From: Rikenellaceae bacterium
GTDB lineage: Bacteria > Bacteroidota > Bacteroidia > Bacteroidales > Rikenellaceae
DNA length: 64,000 nt
Assembly: GCA_015059785.1 (NCBI GenBank)
Contig: SUZS01000007.1
Coordinates: 1 to 64,000 of the forward strand
Direction: 5' to 3'
The notes below the pieces were generated by a model. It was not told where the DNA came from. It saw only the letters and a list, made by a program, of their open reading frames with translations, and did no database searches. Both the position numbers and the translations under genes were made by a program. Below are positions 26,335-35,481 of the stretch, in pieces (the first letter of the stretch is position 1; each line of letters begins with the position of its first letter).

Positions 26335-26489
26335 TAACTTTGCTCTCTATATGGTGTGTAACGATTGTAAAACTTATAAAAATGGTAGTAAAATGTAATA
26401 GATTGTAAATGCTGTATGGGCCTAGGGCTTGATACAGCCCACAGAGAGGTTTAGACAGAATTTAATAACTATTAACACATAATACAACA
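26335..26489 (+). promoter_or_regulatory. rtcB promoter box and structured leader
   Basis: TAACTTTG (26335-26342) is a -7 box with a TTG 17 nt upstream, shorter than usual. The leader contains GCTGTAT/ATACAGC and TGGGC/GCCCA pairings near 26410-26440 (two mutually exclusive folds share the GGGC bases). No T-run follows, so it is not an obvious attenuator. Confidence 0.4.
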
Positions 26490-27716
26490 ATGGAACAGAT
26501 TGTAGGACGCTACTGTAAAGATTGCGTCGTTTATTCAAATACATTAGAGCAGGATGCAAGAAGCATCATTTATAGTTTTGTAAACCACAGAATGTTTGAG
26601 GGCAGTAAGATTAGAATTATGCCCGATGTTCACGCTGGAAAAGATATCGTAGTAGGTTTTACTGCACCCTTTAGGGATTGTGTAAACCCTGACCATATTG
26701 GTGGAGATATCGGTTGTACCGTCAGCACAACTATCACAGCAACACCCGTTGTCAGTGAGCAGTTTGAGGAGCTTGAGCGACAGATTCGTCACTATGTCAA
26801 GTTTGGTATGACCCAGCAGGAGCATACGATGTTTAAGGAGAGTGAGTTCTACGCCTTTCTTAAGAAGCGTGTTGCTGAGGCGAGGGTTGCGTGGAGCGAG
26901 TATGTAGACAATGCCGATGTTAGTGAGCGTGGTATTGAGAAGCTCCTTAATCGTGTGGAGATGAACGCAAAGACATTCTTCTGCCAGATTGGTACTGTAG
27001 GTAGTGGAAACCACTTTGTAGAGATTGGTGTTACACCAGAGGGTAACTACGCCATTACCGTTCACTGTGGTAGCCGTAACTTCGGTCAGAAGGTGTGGAA
27101 ATATTGGCATACTATTGCCCATAACCCAACCTTTAACCATCCGTCAGTGGGTTATCTTGCGGGTGAGCAGATGAGAGGATATATTACCGATATGGTTATT
27201 GCTCAGGCATATGCAGAGTTTAACCATATTATTATCCACCGTCTTATTACAGATATCTTCCGCCGCGTTTGTGGGTCGGTAGATGCTGTAGAGCAGATTA
27301 TTACAACCCATAACTACATCGACTTTAAGGGTCGTATGATGCGTAAGGGTGCTGTGGCGTCGCTTGAGGGTCAGAAGTTAGTTATCCCGTTCAATATGCG
27401 TGATGGTCTGATTATCTGCAAGGGAAAGAGCAACCCAGAGTGGAACTGCTCTGCTCCACACGGAGCTGGACGATTGATGTCTCGCTCGGCAGCAAAGGAG
27501 CTTATTGATATGGAGGAGTATAAGCAATCTATGGCTAATATCTACTCTACATCGGTTCAGCGCGATACTATTGATGAGAGTCCTATGGCGTATAAGGATC
27601 CGATGGAGATTCTTGAGGCTATTCAGGATACTGTTGAGGTACTCTACTTCATTAAGCCGGTTATCAATATGAAGAGCCGCAGTGAGGACCTTGCTACTGA
27701 CGAGGAGCTTGACTAA
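26490..27716 (+). CDS. rtcB: RtcB-family RNA ligase
   Basis: Joins RNA 2',3'-cyclic phosphate or 3'-phosphate ends to 5'-OH ends using GTP and Mn2+. The 408-residue protein belongs to the shorter RtcB group. Key residues visible: DVHAGK (46-51), GGDIGC (71-76), GSGNHFVE (171-178), VHCGSRNFG (191-199) and the guanylylated histidine H324 in SAPHGAGR. No archease gene is nearby. It is preceded by a structured leader of about 145 nt (26343-26489). Likely role is tRNA or rRNA repair after ribotoxin or stress cleavage, which is inference. Confidence 0.92.
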   Translation: MEQIVGRYCKDCVVYSNTLEQDARSIIYSFVNHRMFEGSKIRIMPDVHAGKDIVVGFTAPFRDCVNPDHIGGDIGCTVSTTITATPVVSEQFEELERQIRHYVKFGMTQQEHTMFKESEFYAFLKKRVAEARVAWSEYVDNADVSERGIEKLLNRVEMNAKTFFCQIGTVGSGNHFVEIGVTPEGNYAITVHCGSRNFGQKVWKYWHTIAHNPTFNHPSVGYLAGEQMRGYITDMVIAQAYAEFNHIIIHRLITDIFRRVCGSVDAVEQIITTHNYIDFKGRMMRKGAVASLEGQKLVIPFNMRDGLIICKGKSNPEWNCSAPHGAGRLMSRSAAKELIDMEEYKQSMANIYSTSVQRDTIDESPMAYKDPMEILEAIQDTVEVLYFIKPVINMKSRSEDLATDEELD

Positions 27717-27734
27717 GCTGAATATTAACAAGGG

Positions 27735-27765
27735 GGAGCGTGTTCTGTGGACACGCTCCTCTTTT
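27735..27765 (+). terminator. rtcB terminator
   Basis: GGAGCGTGT (27735-27743) and ACACGCTCC (27751-27759), then TCTTTT. It overlaps the stop codon region of the converging DUF4251 gene. Confidence 0.85.
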
Positions 27766-28354
27766 AGTTTATGCTGATAATCGAGCCGTTGTACTGCACA
27801 TCGGGGTACCAAGTAGAGGCGATAGTGAGCGTGGCACTGCCCGAGGAGGAGTAGATGTCAAGCGAGAAGTTGTAGTCTGTGGCAGAGAAGAGCGAGCTGC
27901 TAAATGACACATTCCAACCATCGCGGGTCTGCTCAGTGATATATTTTGAGACCGATGGCAGTGTGTAGTTCAGCAACACGAAGTAGTAGGGTGGAGTTAC
28001 ACCCTTGATGTATGGCAGGCAGACATCGACCTCTGTATCCCAGACCGATAGCTCGTAGTTGGGATTGTAGAGCATTCTGGTTGAGCCTGCGGGCTCCTGC
28101 TGCACGGAAGTGGGAACAAACTTAAAGTTGCGCGATAGGACAATGGAGTCCACAAATCGCTCATAGGCAGCAAGGCGTTCTGCTCGGCGCTGCTCGCGGG
28201 CCTTGTGACGCTCTTCGCGCGTGTCGTTAATAGGTTTTTGGGTGGTTGTGGCGGCTGCAGACTTAGTACTTTTGCTCTCTTGGGAGTTTACGACAATGGC
28301 AGTTGTCGCGGCTGCGGCAATAAGGATTAACACTGTAAAGATTTTCCGTTTCAT
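27764..28354 (-). CDS. DUF4251 family secreted protein
   Basis: A 196-residue protein with a signal peptide (about 1-24), a basic arginine-rich linker (REERHKAREQRRAERLAAYE) and a DUF4251-type domain: NFKFVPTSVQ, VDVCLPYIKGVTPPYY, FSATDYNFSLDIYSSSGSATLTIAS. The domain is nearly confined to Bacteroidetes and its function is unknown. Single gene, convergent with rtcB, sharing its terminator. Confidence 0.82.
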   Translation of the reverse strand: MKRKIFTVLILIAAAATTAIVVNSQESKSTKSAAATTTQKPINDTREERHKAREQRRAERLAAYERFVDSIVLSRNFKFVPTSVQQEPAGSTRMLYNPNYELSVWDTEVDVCLPYIKGVTPPYYFVLLNYTLPSVSKYITEQTRDGWNVSFSSSLFSATDYNFSLDIYSSSGSATLTIASTWYPDVQYNGSIISIN

Positions 28355-28419
28355 AGTTCACGAATTTTTGGTTACGATACTATTGTTGCAAAAACAGAGC
28401 CACTAATTGAGTGTTACTG

Positions 28420-28450
28420 TTGCAATTCTGAATAAAAAGTTATATCTTTG
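28420..28450 (+). promoter_or_regulatory. Promoter of the Gfo/Idh oxidoreductase gene
   Basis: TTG (28420-28422), 20 nt, TATCTTTG (28443-28450); the gene ATG is 23 nt downstream. Confidence 0.75.
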
Positions 28451-28473
28451 TACTATGACCTAAAACTTTCAGT

Positions 28474-29904
28474 ATGGATAGAAAAGAGTTTCTCAAGCGA
28501 CTTGGAATGCTTACAGTGGGCGCATCGCTTATTGGCGTAGATGTTACGGCGATGACTGGCGAGGCTACTGCTGAGTCTACAGCACCTGCAGAGGGTGGCG
28601 AGGCGGCAAGTAAGACTCATCCCGACCTTGATTTTGCTGTGCGACCTCTCAAGGCTGCTACTAATCGTGCAATTACGGCGATAATTATCGGTGCTGGCTC
28701 GCGCGGTACGACCTATGGCAAGTATGCGCTGCAGTTCCCTGATACGATGAAGATTGTGGGTGTTGCCGATGCTAATAATTTCCGCAAGAAGCGTACTGCC
28801 AAGGCGCACTCTATTGCTGCAGAGAACTGTTTTGACGACTGGAGCGAGGTCTTTGCCCGTGAAAAGTTTGCCGATGCGGTGATTATCGCTACGCCAGATA
28901 ACCTACACTATGAGCCTTGTATGAAGGCACTATCTATGGGCTATGATGTGCTTCTTGAGAAGCCTGCAGCCCAGACAGAGAAGGAGTGTAAGGATATCCT
29001 TGCGCAGGCGAAGAGGTACAACCGCATTGTTGCTATCTGCCATGTGCTTCGCTATGCACCTTACTTTATCGCTATGCGTGAGGCTGTGCACTCTGGACTT
29101 ATTGGCGACCTTGTAAGCATCCAGCATATGGAGCCGATACAGTATGCACATATGGCGCACTCCTATGTGCGTGGTAAGTGGCGCGACAGTAAGCAGACAA
29201 CGCCTATTATCCTTGCCAAGAGCTGTCACGACCTTGATATTATCCGTTGGATTGTAGACAAGCCGTGCATTCAGATTGCTGCCGAGGGTACGCTGATGCA
29301 CTTCAAGGCGGAGAATGCTCCTCAGGGCGCACCGGCTCGCTGTACAGATGGCTGTCCACATGAGGCGACATGTCCATATTCGGCTATAGATATCTATGTG
29401 CGCCGTAAGCGACACCTCGGAGTCTTTGACCTGCCTGACCGTAGGGATGAGGCGGCGATTATGGAGAAGATTCGCACGACGATGTTTGGCCGATGTGTAT
29501 ATAAGTGCGACAATGACCAGCCAGACCACTATGTGACAACAATGCTCTTTGAGGGTGGCGTTACGGCAAGTTTTACTATGGATGCCTTTACTCCGTGGGG
29601 CGGTCGTAGAACAAGGATTATGGGTACGCTTGGCTATATTGAGGGCGATGGAAAGAAGTTTACTCTCTACACCTTCCGCGATAATAAGAAGCGCGTATGG
29701 CATAAGAGCGTTGCTGAGATGGCTGAGTATAAGCACGCGGGTCACGGTGGTGGCGACCACGCCCTTGCACGCGACTTTGTGGAGGCTGTGGCGACACAGG
29801 ACCCAACAAAGCTCTCAAGTACTATTGACGCATCTATTGAGAGTCACATTATCGGTTTTAAGGCTGAGAAGAGCCGTAAGAGTATGAAAAAAGTTAAAAT
29901 TTAG
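28474..29904 (+). CDS. Exported Gfo/Idh/MocA oxidoreductase
   Basis: A 476-residue NAD(P)-dependent oxidoreductase. The N-terminus DRKEFLKRLGMLTVG followed by a small-residue stretch resembles a Tat signal with RK instead of RR. The Rossmann domain begins at about 66 (AIIIGAGSRGTTYGKYAL) and contains LEKPAAQTEKE; the second domain includes CHDLDIIRW and a cysteine cluster CTDGCPHEATC that could bind a metal. Related exported proteins in Bacteroidetes act on sugars or glycosides. It is followed 5 nt later by tatA, which supports Tat export of a pre-folded, cofactor-bound enzyme. Confidence 0.85.
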   Translation: MDRKEFLKRLGMLTVGASLIGVDVTAMTGEATAESTAPAEGGEAASKTHPDLDFAVRPLKAATNRAITAIIIGAGSRGTTYGKYALQFPDTMKIVGVADANNFRKKRTAKAHSIAAENCFDDWSEVFAREKFADAVIIATPDNLHYEPCMKALSMGYDVLLEKPAAQTEKECKDILAQAKRYNRIVAICHVLRYAPYFIAMREAVHSGLIGDLVSIQHMEPIQYAHMAHSYVRGKWRDSKQTTPIILAKSCHDLDIIRWIVDKPCIQIAAEGTLMHFKAENAPQGAPARCTDGCPHEATCPYSAIDIYVRRKRHLGVFDLPDRRDEAAIMEKIRTTMFGRCVYKCDNDQPDHYVTTMLFEGGVTASFTMDAFTPWGGRRTRIMGTLGYIEGDGKKFTLYTFRDNKKRVWHKSVAEMAEYKHAGHGGGDHALARDFVEAVATQDPTKLSSTIDASIESHIIGFKAEKSRKSMKKVKI

Positions 29905-29909
29905 AGGAT

Positions 29910-30098
29910 ATGAAACTGTTACTTTTGGGAAATATTGGTGGAACTGAGATTCTGCTTATCGTGCTACTTGTGTTGTTACTTTTTGGTGGAACAAAGATTC
30001 CAGAGCTTATGCGCGGCATAGGCAAGGGTGTAAAGTCGTTCCGTGATGGTATGGATGGTAAACCCGACCCTGAGGATGATAAGAAGGATAAGCAGTAG
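29910..30098 (+). CDS. tatA: Sec-independent translocase TatA/E
   Basis: A 62-residue single-span protein: N-terminal membrane helix (about 10-25, TEILLIVLLVLLLFGG), hinge KIPELMRGIGKG and a charged amphipathic tail. It forms the Tat pore for folded proteins. No tatC is in the window. Its position directly behind a likely Tat substrate gene is suggestive. A terminator follows at 30154. Confidence 0.92.
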   Translation: MKLLLLGNIGGTEILLIVLLVLLLFGGTKIPELMRGIGKGVKSFRDGMDGKPDPEDDKKDKQ

Positions 30099-30153
30099 AG
30101 AATTTCGCTCTATTGAGTTGTTGAGACTGGATAGGCGTTTTTCTTATGTAGAT

Positions 30154-30193
30154 AGGTGTGTTCCAATTTTATATGGGGCGCACCTTTTTTTTG
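30154..30193 (+). terminator. Terminator after tatA
   Basis: AGGTGTG (30154-30160) pairs with CGCACCT (30179-30185, one G-U), followed by a T-run. Confidence 0.65.
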
Positions 30194-30242
30194 TTTGGGA
30201 ATAAATTTGTATCTTTGCGCGCTAAATTTTTGATTTTGAAAT

Positions 30243-31031
30243 ATGGATACATTACAGGCGATAATTTTGGGTGTTGTGCAGGGACTTACGGAGTTTCTGC
30301 CCGTCTCAAGTAGTGGCCATTTGCAGTTGGCAAATGAGATTTTAGGCACTGACCTTAACCCAGAGAGCAATCTTACATTTAGCCTTACGCTCCACGCGGC
30401 AACGGTGCTTAGTACTATTGTTATTCTGTGGGCGGAGATTTGGAAGCTGCTGAAGGGTATTTTCAGCCGCACCTTTACCGCCGAGCAGGCCTATGTGCTG
30501 AAGATTGTTATCTCTATGATTCCAGTAGGTATTGTGGGTATTTTCTTCAAGGATTATATTGAGGCGGCATTCTCGTCTATCGCCGTTGTGGGTGTTATGT
30601 TGCTTGTAACTGCCGCTCTGCTCACTTTTGCATACTACGCAAAGCCTCGTCAGAAAGAGGAACTGTCATATCGTGACGCATTTATTATTGGTCTTGCACA
30701 GGCGGTGGCGGTGCTTCCTGGACTCTCTCGCTCTGGCTATACCATTGCTACGGGTCTGCTGCTGGGTAATAAGAAGGAGAGCGTTGCTCAGTTCTCATTC
30801 CTTATGGTGCTGCCTCCAATCTTGGGCAATGCACTGCTTGACTGTCTGAAGGGCGACTTCGGCGGTGGGGTAGAGACACTGCCTCTTGTTGCTGGCTTTG
30901 TGACTGCATTTATTACGGGTTGTATCGCTTGTAAGTGGATGATTGATATTGTCAAGCGCGGAAAGCTTATCTGGTTTGCCGTTTACTGCGCTATTGCGGG
31001 CGTGGTTGCGCTGGCTACATATATATTTTAA
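30243..31031 (+). CDS. uppP: Undecaprenyl-diphosphatase
   Basis: BacA/UppP integral membrane enzyme that recycles the lipid carrier for peptidoglycan and other envelope polymers. The 262-residue protein shows [18 protein letters not shown] with the catalytic glutamate/serine region and [26 protein letters not shown] box (30210-30217) precedes it. It starts a five-gene run uppP-truB-queA-glycogen synthase-DUF4270; uppP-truB-queA adjacency is common in Bacteroidetes. Confidence 0.96.
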   Translation: MDTLQAIILGVVQGLTEFLPVSSSGHLQLANEILGTDLNPESNLTFSLTLHAATVLSTIVILWAEIWKLLKGIFSRTFTAEQAYVLKIVISMIPVGIVGIFFKDYIEAAFSSIAVVGVMLLVTAALLTFAYYAKPRQKEELSYRDAFIIGLAQAVAVLPGLSRSGYTIATGLLLGNKKESVAQFSFLMVLPPILGNALLDCLKGDFGGGVETLPLVAGFVTAFITGCIACKWMIDIVKRGKLIWFAVYCAIAGVVALATYIF

Positions 31032-31034
31032 GGT

Positions 31035-31736
31035 ATGAATGGTATAAATTTGGTTGAGGATGGCTATGTAGCCGTTATTGATAAGCCACTGGAGTGGACA
31101 TCGGCAGATGTTGTGCGCAAGGTAAAGTTTCGTCTGCAGAAGATGGGTTACCGCAAGATTAAGGTGGGACACGCAGGAACGCTCGACCCGCTTGCAACAG
31201 GTGTGCTCCTTGTCTGCATTGGTCGCGCGACAAAGCGTGTAGATGCACTGCAGGCCGAGCGCAAGGAGTATGTTGCCGAGCTGATGCTTGGGGCAACAAC
31301 GCCGAGCTACGATATGGAGCACCCGGTAGACAGAACCTACCCAACGGAGCATATCACACAGGAGGCTGTAGAGGCTGTTCTAAAGAGCCTTGAGGGGGAG
31401 CGATTACAGTCGCCACCGCTCTACTCAGCAAAGAAGGTTGAGGGCGTTCGTGCCTATGAGTTCGCGCGTCAGGGCGAGGAGATAGAGCTTAAGAAGGCGC
31501 TGATAAACATCTACTCAATAACCCTTGAGCACTATGAGCTGCCAAAGATTCGCATTCGCGTTCAGTGTAGCAAGGGGACATATATCCGCTCTCTGGCTCA
31601 GGAGATTGGCGAGGGACTCAATAGCGGAGCATACCTAACATCGCTGCGTCGCACGGCAAGTGGCGAGTTTAGGGTGGAAAATGCTATGCAGCTTGAAGAT
31701 TTTTTGAAAAAATTATCAGAGTGCGAAACAAAATGA
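31035..31736 (+). CDS. truB: tRNA pseudouridine 55 synthase
   Basis: Makes pseudouridine 55 in the T loop of tRNAs. The 233-residue protein contains the catalytic aspartate in AGTLDPLATGVLLVCIG, preceded by KIKVGH, and CSKGTYIRSLAQEIGEGL near the C-terminus. Shorter than the E. coli enzyme (no PUA tail), as usual in this phylum. It starts 3 nt after uppP. Confidence 0.95.
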   Translation: MNGINLVEDGYVAVIDKPLEWTSADVVRKVKFRLQKMGYRKIKVGHAGTLDPLATGVLLVCIGRATKRVDALQAERKEYVAELMLGATTPSYDMEHPVDRTYPTEHITQEAVEAVLKSLEGERLQSPPLYSAKKVEGVRAYEFARQGEEIELKKALINIYSITLEHYELPKIRIRVQCSKGTYIRSLAQEIGEGLNSGAYLTSLRRTASGEFRVENAMQLEDFLKKLSECETK

Positions 31737-31778
31737 TGAAAATTTCGTAATAACATTGATACTTTTTTTGTAAATTAT

Positions 31779-32828
31779 ATGAAACTTTCACATTACGGAT
31801 TTGATTTTAAGCCGGAGCTGATAGCACAGTATCCGACTATTAACCGTGACGAGTCACGCCTGCTTGTGCTTCACAAGGATACGGGCGAGATTGAACATCG
31901 TATTTTTAAGGATATTCTGGAGTACTTTAAGGAGAAGGACCGCTTTGTCTTTAACGACACAAAGGTCTTCCCTGCACGACTCTATGGAAATAAGGAGAAG
32001 ACTGGTGCCGAGATTGAGATTTTCCTGCTTCGTGAGCTTAATCAGGAGCTTCGTCTGTGGGATGTGCTTGTAGACCCAGCGCGTAAGATTCGTATTGGTA
32101 ATAAACTCTACTTTGGCGAGGATGATATCCTTGGCGCTGAGGTTATTGACAATACAACATCTCGCGGTCGAACTCTGCGCTTCCTCTATGATGGTAGCTA
32201 TGAGGAGTTTAAGCAGACACTCTATCGTCTTGGCGAGACTCCACTGCCACGCTGGGTGCGTAAGACCGTTGAGCCAGAGGATACAGAGCGTTACCAGACA
32301 ATCTTTGCCGAGAAGGAGGGTGCAGTAGTCGCTCCTACGGCTGGTATGCACTTCTCAAAGCACCTGCTTAAGTGGATGGAGATTGAGGGTATCGAGCGTA
32401 CATTTATCACTCTTCACGCAGGCCTTGGAAACTTCCGTAGTGTAGATGTAGAGGATTTGTCAAAGCATAAGGTTGATTCTGAGCAGTACTTCGTCTCGGA
32501 GCAGGCTGCTGAGGAGATTAATAGTGCTAAGCGTGAGGGACATAAGGTTGTAGCTATCGGTACAACGGTTATGCGTACTCTTGAGACCGTTGTCTCTACT
32601 CACGGAATGGTTAAGCCTCAGAATGGATGGACAAATAAGTTCATCTTTGCGCCTTACGACTTTACTGTTGCCGACGCAATGGTTTCAAACCTTCACCTTC
32701 CAGAGTCTACACAGCTGATGATGGTGGCAGCCTTTGGTGGTTACGATAAGGTTATGAATGCCTATGCAGTGGCAGTTGAGGAGGGCTATCGCTTTGGTAC
32801 TTACGGCGATGCAATGTTGATTTTGTAA
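31779..32828 (+). CDS. queA: SAM:tRNA ribosyltransferase-isomerase QueA
   Basis: Transfers ribose from S-adenosylmethionine to preQ1 in tRNA to give epoxyqueuosine. Length 349 matches the family. Motifs: [48 protein letters not shown] and TTVMRTLE. The gap of 42 nt after truB contains no riboswitch that I can recognise. Confidence 0.96.
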   Translation: MKLSHYGFDFKPELIAQYPTINRDESRLLVLHKDTGEIEHRIFKDILEYFKEKDRFVFNDTKVFPARLYGNKEKTGAEIEIFLLRELNQELRLWDVLVDPARKIRIGNKLYFGEDDILGAEVIDNTTSRGRTLRFLYDGSYEEFKQTLYRLGETPLPRWVRKTVEPEDTERYQTIFAEKEGAVVAPTAGMHFSKHLLKWMEIEGIERTFITLHAGLGNFRSVDVEDLSKHKVDSEQYFVSEQAAEEINSAKREGHKVVAIGTTVMRTLETVVSTHGMVKPQNGWTNKFIFAPYDFTVADAMVSNLHLPESTQLMMVAAFGGYDKVMNAYAVAVEEGYRFGTYGDAMLIL

Positions 32829-32843
32829 TAAAAAATATATATT

Positions 32844-33659
32844 ATGTCTAAACACAAGATTCTCTATATCTGTCAGCAGATAATGCCTTATTTGCCTGAG
32901 AACGAGGAGTCAAAGCTCTGTCGTGAACTGTCGCAGGCAATGCAGGAGCGCGGAAATGAGATCCGTACTTTTATGCCTCGCTATGGTTGTGTGAACGAGC
33001 GTCGTAACCAGCTGCACGAGGTTATCCGACTGTCGGGTATGAACCTTATTATTGACGATAACGACCACCAGCTTATTATTAAGGTGGCCTCTATACCGTC
33101 GGCACGCATACAGATATATTTTATTGATAATGAGGACTTTTTCTCTCGTCGCGCAACGGTGTGTGATGAGTCTGGAGTGGAGTTTAAGGATAACGACGAG
33201 CGTATGGTCTTCTTTGCGCGCGGCGTGCTTGAGACCGTAAAGAAGCTGCGTTGGACTCCAGATATTGTCCACTGTCACGGCTGGTTCTCATCTATCGCAC
33301 CGCTCTACCTTCGTAAGGTCTTTAATAACGACCCAATCTTCCGCGATGTGAAGATTGTAAGCTCACTCTATGAGGAGCGTTTTAATACCCCGCTGAGTGC
33401 AGAATTGAGTAAAAAACTGGAGAGTGAGGGTATGGGGGACGAAAATATCTCAATTATTGACACTCCTTCATACGAAAATCTCTATCGTTTCGTTATGTCT
33501 CAGGTTGATGGCGTTATTGCAGGCTCTGCCTCTGTTGACTCTTCGCTGCTTGATGAGGCGAAGGCTGCTGGCAAGAGGGTTATGGAGTACATTTCGCCAG
33601 AGAGTGAGGGATTTTATGACAACTATACACAATTCTATGATGAACTGTTTGAAAATTAA
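32844..33659 (+). CDS. One-domain glycogen/starch synthase (GT5 N-terminal half)
   Basis: A 271-residue protein equal to the N-terminal Rossmann half of GT5 glycogen synthases (MPRYGCVNERRNQLHE, TPDIVHCHGWFSSIAPLYL) and lacking the GT1-like C-terminal half present in full enzymes of about 480 residues. The short form is widespread in Bacteroidetes, so it is unlikely to be a local truncation. Whether it has catalytic activity alone is unclear; a regulatory or partner role is possible. It overlaps the DUF4270 gene by 23 nt. The branching enzyme gene lies about 15 kb away. Confidence 0.82.
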   Translation: MSKHKILYICQQIMPYLPENEESKLCRELSQAMQERGNEIRTFMPRYGCVNERRNQLHEVIRLSGMNLIIDDNDHQLIIKVASIPSARIQIYFIDNEDFFSRRATVCDESGVEFKDNDERMVFFARGVLETVKKLRWTPDIVHCHGWFSSIAPLYLRKVFNNDPIFRDVKIVSSLYEERFNTPLSAELSKKLESEGMGDENISIIDTPSYENLYRFVMSQVDGVIAGSASVDSSLLDEAKAAGKRVMEYISPESEGFYDNYTQFYDELFEN

Positions 33660-35397
33660 GCTGTCAGCGCTGTGCGTTTTTGTTGTGGTTGCAGTTGCAC
33701 TCTTTAGTGTGGCTTGCTCGGCAGATGTTGACAGCGAACTTGGCTATGATATTATCCCAGACCACCAGAAGATGGAGATGCGCCATCTGAGATTTAAGGG
33801 TGGTAAGGTAATTACATTTAATGCTGGACAGAGTACAGATGACAAGAGCGAGTATACAGAGCGTGAAGGTAAGTTCTTCCGCACATCGCTCTACCATACA
33901 GACTCACTGCTGTCAAGCAATGTCAATAATGGATATATCGGTGTTGAGCATAGCGATACCTTCGGTATGCGTACATCGGCTATGGCCTCGTCAATCATCT
34001 TTATGAACAGCGTGGATAAGGAGACAGGTTTCGGTTATAAGCCAATCTTTGATACTATGTCGCTCATTCTTACCATTAACGACTATGGTGTAGATACCCT
34101 TACGCCAGTAAAGTATGAGATTTATGAGCTTACGAAGCCTCTGCTCGGAAGTGTTGTAAATGAGGCAGATACATCGGCATACTCTAACTGTAGTATGGAG
34201 GGCGCTTATGACCCATCAAAGCCACTCTTTACCTTTACCTTCCCTGACGGAGTCAAGACAGGTCCAAATACCCGTACTATTGACCTTACACCAGTAAACC
34301 TCTCGGCAAAGCGTGGTGCTGATGGTAAGTTTGAGGGTCAGACTTGGGACTTTGTTCGTCGTATGATGCTCATCCCAGAGGATTATGATACAAACAAGGA
34401 GTGGGATGGCTATACAAAGGATATTGACAGCCTCTATAGCAGCGAGAAGAAGTGGCAACAGCACTTCCACGGTATCTACATTAAACCGGTGCTTGAGGGT
34501 GTAGATAAGACAAAGCGTGGCGCTCTCTACAGCTTTGACCTTAAGAGCTCTGGTCTTCAGTTGCAGGGACGAAATCGTAATCCAAAGGACCCTACCCTTG
34601 TTCAGGATACTATCGGTGCGAACTACTACTTCTACGACGAGAGCCTTGATGGATATCGTGACGACTATGGAAACTTTATTGAGGGACCAGAGGATGTAAT
34701 TAACATCTCTGTAAATAGCATTAGACACGACTACACTGGCTCGCTGTTGGGTAATATTAAGTTTGCCGCCTACGATGAGGCTGGCAAAAAGCTCCCAAAT
34801 AGCGCACGCGACGAGGTTGCGGAGTGCTATGTTGAGGGCTTTGCGGGCGTGGCTACAGAGATTTACTTTACTGATGAGTTCCTTGCAGAGCTTAAGCGAG
34901 CATCGTATATCGACCCAGAGAAGGATGATACAAAGTATCGCGCTATTGGTATTAACCAGTGCCGATTGTATGTATACCTTAAGGGTGCGGACTACGACTG
35001 GCAGACAAATATTGACAATGCTCATCTGCTCACACCGCTTATGGATAACTCAATCTCTCGCCTTGGCTCATATGTCGGCTATAGCAAGCTTAACTGCATT
35101 ACCGACTACGACCCAGAGTATGAGACAAACTATAGTACAGAGCTTGCGTATGGAGGATATCTTAACCGTAGCCGTGGCTGCTATGAGATGGATATCACAG
35201 GCTTTATGCAGCGCCTGTACAACTATGTAAACTCATTGGAAAAGCTCTCTGATTATGACGAGACAGTCACTCCGCGAGCAATATATCTCGGTCCTGAGGC
35301 AATTTCGCCTTATACATTTATCCACACAGAGATTCAAGGCTCGACAAGTGAAAAGGCACCAATTCATTTGGAGATGACCTATACAATGGTTAAGTAG
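33637..35397 (+). CDS. DUF4270 lipoprotein
   Basis: A 586-residue exported lipoprotein: start ATG 33637 (or 33640), hydrophobic segment and lipobox FSVAC, then DVDSELGYDIIPDHQ, the typical DUF4270 opening (a motif around G-x-x-I-x-P). The family is restricted to Bacteroidetes and its function is unknown. Frames upstream of 33637 overlap the synthase gene and lack a signal, so the shorter start is chosen. The gene overlap by 23 nt indicates translational coupling with the glycogen synthase. Confidence 0.83.
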   Translation: MMNCLKIKLSALCVFVVVAVALFSVACSADVDSELGYDIIPDHQKMEMRHLRFKGGKVITFNAGQSTDDKSEYTEREGKFFRTSLYHTDSLLSSNVNNGYIGVEHSDTFGMRTSAMASSIIFMNSVDKETGFGYKPIFDTMSLILTINDYGVDTLTPVKYEIYELTKPLLGSVVNEADTSAYSNCSMEGAYDPSKPLFTFTFPDGVKTGPNTRTIDLTPVNLSAKRGADGKFEGQTWDFVRRMMLIPEDYDTNKEWDGYTKDIDSLYSSEKKWQQHFHGIYIKPVLEGVDKTKRGALYSFDLKSSGLQLQGRNRNPKDPTLVQDTIGANYYFYDESLDGYRDDYGNFIEGPEDVINISVNSIRHDYTGSLLGNIKFAAYDEAGKKLPNSARDEVAECYVEGFAGVATEIYFTDEFLAELKRASYIDPEKDDTKYRAIGINQCRLYVYLKGADYDWQTNIDNAHLLTPLMDNSISRLGSYVGYSKLNCITDYDPEYETNYSTELAYGGYLNRSRGCYEMDITGFMQRLYNYVNSLEKLSDYDETVTPRAIYLGPEAISPYTFIHTEIQGSTSEKAPIHLEMTYTMVK

Positions 35398-35481
35398 TTG
35401 ATTGTAAGTAAATTGAAAAAAGCAAGTTGAAACCTAAGCAAAGCCTTAGGTTTCGTTGCGTAAACAGAAAATATATAAATA

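Noticed and set aside
31737..31778. preQ1 riboswitch before queA
   Set aside because: The gap is only 42 nt, A/T-rich and without a hairpin; queA follows truB in an operon.
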